A stretch of DNA of 10,864 nucleotides from Streptococcus sp. GTDB lineage: Bacteria; Bacillota; Bacilli; Lactobacillales; Streptococcaceae. The stretch lies in the NCBI GenBank assembly GCA_030825825.1, contig JAPJPE010000012.1, positions 8,270-19,133 on the forward strand. Reading direction: 5' to 3'. Position numbers and translations under genes: made by a program. The notes under the pieces were generated by a model. The model ran no database searches and had not been told where the DNA came from. It saw only the letters and a program-made list of their open reading frames with translations. Below, in pieces: positions 6,291-10,864 of this stretch (the first letter of the stretch is position 1; each line of letters opens with the position of its first letter).

Positions 6291-6354
6291 GCTTGAAGAA
6301 GAAAGAGTTTTTAGTCCGAATGAATTTGAAAAACAAATTGCTTAGTTAATAGCA

Positions 6355-6402
6355 CTCCTTCTACGAGATTATAAAATTTATTTTACAATCTCGTAGAAGG
6401 GG
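6355..6402. repeat. Long inverted repeat, 16-bp arms, not followed by a T run
   Basis: CTCCTTCTACGAGATT (6355-6370) pairs with AATCTCGTAGAAGGGG (6387-6402). Only one T-G wobble interrupts perfect pairing, and an inner TAAA/TTTA (6372-6375 and 6382-6385) lengthens the stem. Neither strand has a T tract after the stem, so it is not an ordinary terminator. It sits at the boundary between the frameshifted small gene and the truncated hydrolase and may mark a rearrangement junction or a small palindromic element. Confidence 0.8.
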
Positions 6403-6447
6403 TCCAGCAACCTGAGGGCGCTATCCTTCAAATTTTTCTCCCAAAAT

Positions 6448-6921
6448 GTGTCCAAAATATTGACAGAATTCCAAGAAGACCTTCAACCTCTGTTAGAGGA
6501 TTATTTGAGAGCTAATTCAGAATACTGGAAAGAATACCAAGATCAGTTCAGAGAGCTATTTGACAAGGATTTTTATCAAAAACAACGAGAAGAAATAATG
6601 TCTACAGGCTATGTGGTTGATAGTCTGAAAGCTAGTCTCTGGTGTCTAGGGACAACAGAGACTTTTGAAGGAGCTGCTTTAAAAGCGGTCAATCTCGGAA
6701 ATGACACCGATACGATTGGTGGCATCACAGGAAGCTTTGCTGGAGCTCTCTATAAACTGGAAGGTATTCCAGATAAATGGGGACAACAATTGGTGAATAG
6801 AGAATTGATCGATGAAAAATGTCAAAAATTGATAGAGTGCCTAGGTCAGTTAGATCTATTTATGAATGTGGAATACTTGCTTTCTCTGCTAGATGATCTA
6901 GCAGAGAAAAATTTTTATTAG
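6448..6921 (+). pseudogene. ADP-ribosylglycohydrolase (DraG/ARH family) remnant, N-terminal half missing
   Basis: The 157-codon frame matches only the C-terminal half of ADP-ribosylglycohydrolases, which remove ADP-ribose from proteins or small molecules. The diagnostic pieces are STGYVVDSLKASLWCL (52-67), AVNLGNDTDTIGGITG (80-95) holding the D86-x-D88 metal ligands, and GIPDKW (106-111). Family members are usually about 250-330 residues and need an N-terminal GD-type metal-binding motif, which is absent here. The frame can be extended upstream only to about 6397 before a stop, without gaining that motif. The GTG at 6448 has no ribosome site and I see no promoter, so this is most likely a non-functional relic. 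The last 15 codons or so coincide with a terminator-like hairpin at 6881-6914, so the natural C-terminus may also be altered. A long hairpin lies just upstream, at the probable deletion edge. Confidence 0.8.
6881..6916 (+). terminator. Terminator-like hairpin lying inside the 3' end of the hydrolase remnant
   Basis: TTTCTCTGCTAGA (6881-6893) and TCTAGCAGAGAAA (6897-6909) form a perfect 13-bp stem with a TGA loop, followed by AATTTTTA. It overlaps the last codons of the open frame, which is unusual for an intact gene. Confidence 0.6.
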
Positions 6922-6934
6922 ATATGACATCAGT

Positions 6935-6963
6935 CAGCTAAACCCTTTTAGCTGTCTTTTTTT
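6935..6963 (+). terminator. Intrinsic terminator after the hydrolase remnant
   Basis: CAGCTAAA (6935-6942) and TTTAGCTG (6947-6954) form an 8-bp stem with a four-base loop, followed by a seven-T run at 6957-6963. It lies only 25 bases after the hairpin at 6881-6909. Confidence 0.85.
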
Positions 6964-6984
6964 GCTAGCGACTCGGTCACTAAC

Positions 6985-7013
6985 TTGCTTGTCAAAGTAT
7001 AATTTGGTATCAT
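6985..7013 (+). promoter_or_regulatory. Promoter for the unknown gene at 7087
   Basis: TTGCTT (6985-6990) lies 17 bases before TATCAT (7008-7013), which is preceded by TGG as an extended -10. A TATAAT at 7019-7024 is an alternative -10 without a well-spaced -35. Confidence 0.55.
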
Positions 7014-7086
7014 AGATATATAATGCTTGGTAAGTAGCCCTATTGTCAGTTCGGAACAAGTAGATAGGAGAAGAGGAGAAAAACTA

Positions 7087-7602
7087 GTGGATAAAGACCA
7101 ATTGATAGAGAAACCAGAAATAAATATTGTTGGGGTTATTGCAAATCATCAGTTTAACTGGTATATTTGTTCAAACGATATGTGGACAATGGATATCGAT
7201 AAATATATTCAGGCATACCAGGAAGCAGGTCTGAATGTTGATTTCTCCTATTTACCTGAGATTCAACAGAATCTTCATGTGATTACAAAAAGCAATCTTG
7301 AGAGCTACTTAGAAATGTATAAAGATGATTGGCTGAAGGTGACGGTTGAAGAATTGATCGAAATGATCAAACGCTCAATAGATTGTGAGGACTTACATTC
7401 AGAGATTATTTTTGAAGGAAAAGGTTTACTCCCGGATCTTTTAATCGATTTTGATAAAGAGGAGTTTTATTCAAACCATCTGGGGATGAAAAACTACGAA
7501 AGATATGTTCCGAACGGATGGAAGATTTTTTCAGGGAAATTCGATCATTTGATCCCAAAAGAGGAGCAATATTGGATTGAAAAGACTAGCGCTAACCAAT
7601 GA
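7087..7602 (+). CDS. Uncharacterised acidic protein, possibly an orphan immunity-type protein
   Basis: The preferred start is GTG 7087, because AGAGGAG (7072-7078) lies eight bases upstream; that gives 171 residues. A TTG at 7027 would add 20 residues but would sit almost at the predicted transcript start and lacks a ribosome site. The protein is soluble and acidic, with many aromatic residues: FNWYICSNDMWTMDI near its start, a helical middle (LESYLEMYKDDWLKVTVEELIEMIK), and a C-terminus reading YVPNGWKIF ... HLIPKEEQYW. Orphan immunity proteins and Bacillus/Streptococcus group-specific proteins can end in similar YxPxGW and LIPxEExYW patterns, but I cannot place it in a named family. Codon use is AT-rich like the preceding accessory genes. 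It ends 39 bases before the hydrolase gene at 7642 with no terminator between, so the two may be cotranscribed. Function is unknown. Confidence 0.75.
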   Translation: MDKDQLIEKPEINIVGVIANHQFNWYICSNDMWTMDIDKYIQAYQEAGLNVDFSYLPEIQQNLHVITKSNLESYLEMYKDDWLKVTVEELIEMIKRSIDCEDLHSEIIFEGKGLLPDLLIDFDKEEFYSNHLGMKNYERYVPNGWKIFSGKFDHLIPKEEQYWIEKTSANQ

Positions 7603-7641
7603 AGGAATTAATTATAAAATAAAAAGGAAGAGACAAAACAC

Positions 7642-8367
7642 ATGCAGTTTTATTTTATTGGTGGCTTAGGTGGGAATGGCTACCATTTGGCGCCACTAAT
7701 TGATGAGCTCGGCTTTCCTGTAACCTTTCTAGATCCTTACAGGGAAATGATTCAGACAGAAAAAGATCTTTGTGCTTGGTTTCAAGATCAGATTGGACAA
7801 GATGAAGAGATCTGTTTATTGGGGCATTCCTTGGGTGGAGATTTGGCTCGTTATCTAGCTGCTGAGTTCCCTCAGATTCGGGCTCTGATTCTCTTGGATG
7901 GGGGCTACCTGGATATGGAAAAGATTCTGCCTCTGGAGGAAGAACTAGAGGGTACATCGTCCTTCATGCAGCAACAAGTCTTTGCGACTGTAGAAGAAGC
8001 TGTGTCAGCAGAGCTCGGTGATGAAGTAGTTCCAAGCCCTATGACGCGTAAAGCTGTAGAGGCTAGCTATCGCTGGAATCCAGCGAGTGAACGGTATGAA
8101 TTAAATCTGGATTTAGAAAAGGTCTTTGCCTTATTGCGCTTGCGACGTAGCATCAAGGCTGACCAGATTACTGTTGTGGACAAGCCTGTCCTCTTTATCG
8201 GGCCTCGCTACCAAGAAGAGCCTGAATGGAGAAAAGAAGCTCTGTCTCACCTAGCCCCTTATATCCAGAAAGTCTTGCTTGATGGTTTGGGGCACGAATT
8301 GTATACAGAGGCTCCACAAGCAATCGCCATAGAAGTGAACAATTGGCTCCAAAATGTTCATAAATAA
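7642..8367 (+). CDS. Alpha/beta hydrolase-fold protein
   Basis: This 241-residue soluble protein has the alpha/beta hydrolase plan. An N-terminal strand and oxyanion loop read FIGGLGGNG (5-13), the nucleophile elbow is GHSLGG (61-66) with Ser63, and the C-terminal histidine is His218 in LLDGLGHELY. The acid member is less certain; Asp86 (LLDGGYL), Asp179 (VVDKPVLFIG) or a nearby residue are candidates. There is no signal peptide or membrane segment, so it acts in the cytoplasm; the substrate cannot be told. ATG 7642 has a GGAAGAG site (7626-7632) nine bases upstream. Its composition is closer to the core genes than to the AT-rich patch before it, so the core chromosome probably resumes here. 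A strong terminator follows directly. It may share a transcript with the unknown gene at 7087, since no terminator separates them. Confidence 0.85.
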   Translation: MQFYFIGGLGGNGYHLAPLIDELGFPVTFLDPYREMIQTEKDLCAWFQDQIGQDEEICLLGHSLGGDLARYLAAEFPQIRALILLDGGYLDMEKILPLEEELEGTSSFMQQQVFATVEEAVSAELGDEVVPSPMTRKAVEASYRWNPASERYELNLDLEKVFALLRLRRSIKADQITVVDKPVLFIGPRYQEEPEWRKEALSHLAPYIQKVLLDGLGHELYTEAPQAIAIEVNNWLQNVHK

Positions 8368-8400
8368 AACCTGTTTCTCTTTTTGAAACAGGTTTTATTT
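8363..8400 (+). terminator. Strong intrinsic terminator after the hydrolase gene
   Basis: AATAAAACCTGTTTC (8363-8377) and GAAACAGGTTTTATT (8385-8399) form a perfect 15-bp stem around a seven-base loop. The A- and T-rich outer parts let it work on either strand. It overlaps the TAA stop. Confidence 0.9.
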
Positions 8401-8404
8401 TGTA

Positions 8405-8417
8405 ATTTCCGAACGTT
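8405..8417 (+). promoter_or_regulatory. PurBox-like site upstream of guaC
   Basis: The 13 bases ATTTCCGAACGTT match the lactococcal/streptococcal PurBox pattern AWWWCCGAACWWT at 12 of 13 positions. The core CCGAAC is intact. It lies 60-70 bases upstream of the predicted guaC transcript start, a position where PurR acts as an activator in Lactococcus. The match is seen in the sequence; control by PurR is inferred. Confidence 0.65.
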
Positions 8418-8439
8418 GTTCCCTATAAAATCATTCCCG

Positions 8440-8468
8440 TTGCATTAAGTCCGTATCTTTGATATAAT
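8440..8468 (+). promoter_or_regulatory. Near-consensus sigma-A promoter of guaC
   Basis: TTGCAT (8440-8445) and TATAAT (8463-8468) are separated by exactly 17 bases. The predicted transcript starts near 8475, giving a leader of about 74 bases to the favoured guaC start. Confidence 0.85.
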
Positions 8469-8479
8469 CTATCAAGGAA

Positions 8480-8511
8480 ACGTCAAGAGACGTAGCGATG
8501 CGCTTGCGCAT
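8480..8511 (+). other. Two small hairpins in the guaC leader
   Basis: ACGTC (8480-8484) pairs with GACGT (8489-8493) around AAGA, and ATGCGC (8498-8503) pairs with GCGCAT (8506-8511). Both fall inside the predicted leader RNA and may affect its stability or translation. They do not match a riboswitch I know. Confidence 0.45.
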
Positions 8512-8548
8512 AGGTAGGTCAGTTTTTAGAAAAGAGATTTTTCAATCT

Positions 8549-9532
8549 ATGTTAAATGAATTTCCTATTTTCGACTATGAAGATATTCAGTTGATCCCCA
8601 ACAAATGTATCATCAATAGTCGATCTGAAGCAGATACAACCGTTCAATTCGGAAAGCATACCTTCAAGCTTCCAGTAGTTCCTGCGAATATGCAGACGAT
8701 CTTGGATGAGGGTGTAGCAGAGCAGTTGGCGCGTGGTGGATACTTCTACATCATGCACCGTTTTGATGAAGCGGGACGGATTCCTTTTGTCAAACGCATG
8801 CATGATCAAGGTTTAATCGCATCCATTTCGGTCGGTGTTAAGGAATATGAATACGACTTTGTGAGTCAATTAAAGGCAGATGCACCTGAGTACATTACCA
8901 TTGATATCGCACATGGTCATGCGGATAGTGTCATTCGGATGATTCAACACATCAAGAAAGAATTACCAGATACCTTTGTCATTGCTGGAAATGTTGGAAC
9001 ACCTGAAGCTGTTCGTGAATTAGAAAATGCGGGAGCTGATGCGACTAAGGTCGGAATCGGCCCTGGTAAGGTTTGTATCACCAAAGTGAAGACTGGATTT
9101 GGTACAGGTGGTTGGCAATTGGCTGCCCTTCGCTGGTGCTCAAAAGCAGCGCGTAAGCCAATCATTGCGGACGGTGGGATTCGGACCCATGGTGATATTG
9201 CAAAATCGATTCGTTTCGGGGCGTCTATGGTTATGATCGGTTCCCTCTTTGCAGGTCATATCGAAAGTCCTGGTAAAACGGTCGAAATCGATGGAGAGTC
9301 TTTTAAAGAGTACTATGGATCTGCTTCAGAGTACCAAAAAGGCGCTTATAAGAACGTCGAAGGTAAGAAGATTTTATTACCTGCCAAGGGTCATTTGCAA
9401 GACACCTTAACGGAAATGGAACAAGATTTGCAAAGTTCGATCTCGTATGCAGGAGGCCGAAAATTAGCAGATTTGAAACATGTTGACTATGTGATCGTTA
9501 AGAATTCCATCTGGAATGGCGATGCACACTAA
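8549..9532 (+). CDS. guaC: GMP reductase
   Basis: GuaC reduces GMP to IMP with NADPH, releasing ammonia and returning guanine nucleotides to the adenine branch. From ATG 8549 the protein has 327 residues, the usual streptococcal length, beginning MLNEFPIFDYEDIQLIPNK. The IMPDH/GMPR TIM-barrel hallmarks are complete: AGADATKVGIGPGKVCITK (162-180) with the catalytic Cys176, followed by GFGTGGWQ, and the phosphate-binding ADGGIRTHGD (207-216) with IGSLFAG further on. An upstream in-frame ATG at 8498 would add 17 basic residues not found in relatives I recall, and it lies in a palindrome in the leader, so 8549 is preferred although neither start has a strong ribosome site. A PurBox-like element and a near-consensus promoter precede it. 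No terminator follows before the riboswitch five bases downstream, so readthrough toward xpt is possible. Confidence 0.95.
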   Translation: MLNEFPIFDYEDIQLIPNKCIINSRSEADTTVQFGKHTFKLPVVPANMQTILDEGVAEQLARGGYFYIMHRFDEAGRIPFVKRMHDQGLIASISVGVKEYEYDFVSQLKADAPEYITIDIAHGHADSVIRMIQHIKKELPDTFVIAGNVGTPEAVRELENAGADATKVGIGPGKVCITKVKTGFGTGGWQLAALRWCSKAARKPIIADGGIRTHGDIAKSIRFGASMVMIGSLFAGHIESPGKTVEIDGESFKEYYGSASEYQKGAYKNVEGKKILLPAKGHLQDTLTEMEQDLQSSISYAGGRKLADLKHVDYVIVKNSIWNGDAH

Positions 9533-9537
9533 TTGAA

Positions 9538-9604
9538 TTACTTATTTATTTCACGAATGGGCGTGATGTTTCTACAAGGTGCCGGAACACCTAACAATAA
9601 GTAA
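9538..9604 (+). ncRNA. Guanine-class purine riboswitch aptamer (G-box) controlling xpt-pbuX
   Basis: P1 is TTACTTATT (9538-9546) with AATAAGTAA (9596-9604). P2 is TCACG (9551-9555) with CGTGA (9562-9566) and loop AATGGG. J2/3 is GTTTCTAC (9568-9575) with the conserved U's. P3 is AGGTG (9577-9581) with CACCT (9588-9592) and loop CCGGAA. The specificity base before the P1 3' strand is C9595, which pairs with guanine; adenine aptamers have U there. Two variations stand out. The base after C9595 is A (with U9546 opposite) where U is normal, and the P2 loop has six rather than seven bases. By family knowledge, guanine or hypoxanthine binding stabilises P1 and turns the downstream genes off. Confidence 0.9.
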
Positions 9605-9660
9605 GTCGGGATTATTTCTCTTTCTAGAGAGATTTCAAGGCTTGCTTAGCAGGCCTTTTT
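9598..9660 (+). terminator. Riboswitch expression platform: antiterminator and intrinsic terminator
   Basis: The terminator stem is AAGGCTTGC (9637-9645) with GCAGGCCTT (9649-9657), loop TTA, then T's through 9660. The alternative antiterminator pairs TAAGTAAGTC (9598-9607) with GGCTTGCTTA (9639-9648), ten pairs including two G-U wobbles. Since 9598-9604 is also the P1 3' strand, ligand-bound P1 frees the terminator. A weaker hairpin, TCTCT/AGAGA at about 9617-9630, lies in between. Confidence 0.88.
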
Positions 9661-9708
9661 GTGTTTTATGATTGAAGTAGAGGATTTTTAAAAAAAGTAG
9701 GAGGAAGT

Positions 9709-10290
9709 ATGAAATTACTTGAAGAGCGCATCTTAAAAGATGGCAATGTTTTAGGTGAGAATATCCTCAAGGTGGACTCCTTTTTGACCCACCAAGTGGA
9801 TTTTAAATTGATGAAAGAAATTGGTCAGACTTTTGCGGACCGTTTTAAAGATGCTGGCGTGACGAAAGTCGTAACCATTGAAGCGTCTGGAATTGCACCA
9901 GCCCTTTATGTAGCGGAAGCACTAGATGTCCCTATGATTTTTGCGAAGAAAGCGAAAAACATTACCATGAATGAGGGCATCTTGACGGCTGAGGTTTATT
10001 CCTTTACCAAGCAAGTCACTAGTACGGTTTCAATTGCTGGTAAATTCTTAGATCCAGCGGATAAGGTTTTGATTATTGATGATTTCCTAGCAAATGGTCA
10101 AGCGGCTAAGGGCTTGATTCAGATCATCGAACAAGCTGGTGCTCAAGTGGAAGCCGTTGGGATCGTGATTGAAAAATCCTTCCAAGATGGACGGGGATTG
10201 TTAGAAGAGTTGGGATATCCAGTTGTATCCCTCGCACGTTTGGACCGTTTTGAAAATGGTCAGGTTGTATTTAAGGAGGCAGACATCTAA
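9709..10290 (+). CDS. xpt: Xanthine phosphoribosyltransferase
   Basis: Xpt joins xanthine to PRPP to make XMP, feeding guanine nucleotide synthesis. The 193-residue length is standard. The PRPP-binding loop VLIIDDFLANGQA (120-132) is intact, as is TIEASGIAPALYVAEAL (57-72), which forms the PPi loop and helix of the family; FAKKAKNITMNEG (78-90) is also typical. ATG 9709 has AGGAGG (9699-9704) four bases upstream. Expression is governed by the guanine riboswitch and terminator just upstream. The stop overlaps the pbuX start by one base (TAATG), and AAGGAGG for pbuX lies inside the end of xpt, so translation is coupled. I found no convincing separate promoter between guaC and the riboswitch; transcription may come from a weak promoter within the end of guaC or from guaC itself. 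Confidence 0.96.
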   Translation: MKLLEERILKDGNVLGENILKVDSFLTHQVDFKLMKEIGQTFADRFKDAGVTKVVTIEASGIAPALYVAEALDVPMIFAKKAKNITMNEGILTAEVYSFTKQVTSTVSIAGKFLDPADKVLIIDDFLANGQAAKGLIQIIEQAGAQVEAVGIVIEKSFQDGRGLLEELGYPVVSLARLDRFENGQVVFKEADI

Positions 10291-10864
10291 TGCAAAAACA
10301 AGAAAGCCATTCACAGGCGGCCATTCTAGGCTTGCAACACCTTTTGGCCATGTATTCGGGATCTATTTTGGTGCCGATCATGATCGCAGGAGCTTTGGGC
10401 TATAATGCTCATCAATTAACCTATCTCATCTCTACAGATATCTTCATGTGTGGGGTTGCGACTTTCCTTCAAGTGCAGCTCAATAAATACTTTGGGATCG
10501 GTCTTCCGGTGGTACTTGGGGTTGCCTTCCAGTCTGTGGCACCTCTCAGCATGATCGGGGCTAGCCATGGTAGTGGTGCCATGTTTGGTGCCTTGATTGT
10601 CTCAGGGATTTATGTCATCCTTGTCTCTGGTTTCTTCTCTAAGATTGCCAATCTCTTCCCATCAATTGTAACGGGATCCGTTATTACCACCATTGGTTTG
10701 ACTTTGATTCCAGTAGCGATTGGAAATATGGGAAATAATGCGCCAAAACCAACCGTTCAAAGCTTGATCTTAGCTGTGGTGACTATTCTCATCATTTTAG
10801 TCGTTAATATCTATACGACTGGCTTTATCAAGTCTATCTCTATCTTGATTGGCTTGATCGCAGG
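10290..10864 (+). CDS. pbuX: Xanthine permease PbuX, N-terminal part (runs off the window)
   Basis: The frame starts at ATG 10290, overlapping the xpt stop by one base, with AAGGAGG (10273-10279) ten bases upstream. It stays open to the window edge, giving 191 complete codons of a protein normally about 420 long. It is a nucleobase:cation symporter-2 (NAT/NCS2) member: an early helix holds the conserved Gln-His pair (GLQHLLAMYSGSILVP, about 14-29), followed by further hydrophobic helices, including LPVVLGVAFQSVAPL (72-86) and PSIVTGSVITTIGLTLIPVA (about 123-142). It sits in the cytoplasmic membrane and imports xanthine with protons or sodium, supplying substrate to Xpt. The pairing with xpt and the guanine riboswitch supports xanthine rather than uracil or urate as the substrate. 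Confidence 0.94.
   Translation, partial: MQKQESHSQAAILGLQHLLAMYSGSILVPIMIAGALGYNAHQLTYLISTDIFMCGVATFLQVQLNKYFGIGLPVVLGVAFQSVAPLSMIGASHGSGAMFGALIVSGIYVILVSGFFSKIANLFPSIVTGSVITTIGLTLIPVAIGNMGNNAPKPTVQSLILAVVTILIILVVNIYTTGFIKSISILIGLIA

Noticed and set aside
6355..6402. Calling the long hairpin a transcription terminator
   Set aside because: No T tract follows the stem on either strand.
7027..7086. TTG 7027 as the start of the unknown protein
   Set aside because: It lies only a few bases from the predicted transcript start and lacks a ribosome site, whereas GTG 7087 has AGAGGAG at good spacing.
8498..8548. 17-residue N-terminal extension of GuaC from ATG 8498
   Set aside because: The extension is basic and unlike known GuaC starts; this ATG sits in a leader palindrome, and streptococcal relatives begin at the equivalent of 8549.
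10223..10405. 60-codon frame overlapping the xpt/pbuX junction
   Set aside because: Out-of-frame with both Xpt and PbuX, whose motifs are unmistakable.
1..10864. CRISPR arrays, tRNA or rRNA genes, intact insertion sequences
   Set aside because: No regularly spaced repeats, no tRNA-like cloverleaf with TTCGA arm, and no transposase frame was seen.

Overview
The window looks like a chromosomal segment of an oral or respiratory Streptococcus (mitis/sanguinis-type). The evidence is the moderate GC with low-GC patches, the strong AGGAGG ribosome sites, the streptococcal GMP reductase sequence, the guanine-riboswitch xpt-pbuX unit, and an iron-uptake operon coupled to a two-component Tat system. 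The genus is inferred from protein similarity recalled from knowledge; no search was run. All convincing genes are on the + strand.

Region 1 (1-4101) is one tight operon: the 3' end of efeO, then efeB, efeU, tatC and tatA. The genes overlap or nearly touch. EfeB carries a twin-arginine signal and TatC/TatA form the export machine, so the operon appears to encode an iron-uptake system together with the translocase for its heme peroxidase. Region 2 (4124-4339) is a self-contained mini-unit with a near-consensus promoter, a strong ribosome site, an unlisted 36-codon membrane peptide and an intrinsic terminator. A 9-bp inverted repeat brackets its -10 box.

Region 3 (about 4340-7602) is an AT-rich accessory patch. 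It holds a possible 52-codon membrane peptide, a SAP-like domain protein with its own promoter and terminator, a gene-poor stretch with an orphan terminator, and a small unknown protein whose C-terminus seems lost to a frameshift. These are followed by a long perfect hairpin, a 5'-truncated ADP-ribosylglycohydrolase remnant that ends inside a terminator-like hairpin, a second terminator, and an unknown protein that may be an orphan immunity-type gene. The mix of intact small genes and relics suggests repeated insertion and deletion.

Region 4 (7642-10864) returns to core-like DNA. It begins with an alpha/beta hydrolase and a strong terminator. Then comes the purine salvage block: guaC behind a PurBox-like site and a near-consensus promoter, a guanine riboswitch starting 5 bases after the guaC stop, xpt, and pbuX, which runs off the window. 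GuaC returns GMP to IMP, Xpt salvages xanthine, and PbuX imports it. The riboswitch and its terminator can be read base by base and should switch off xpt-pbuX when guanine is plentiful.
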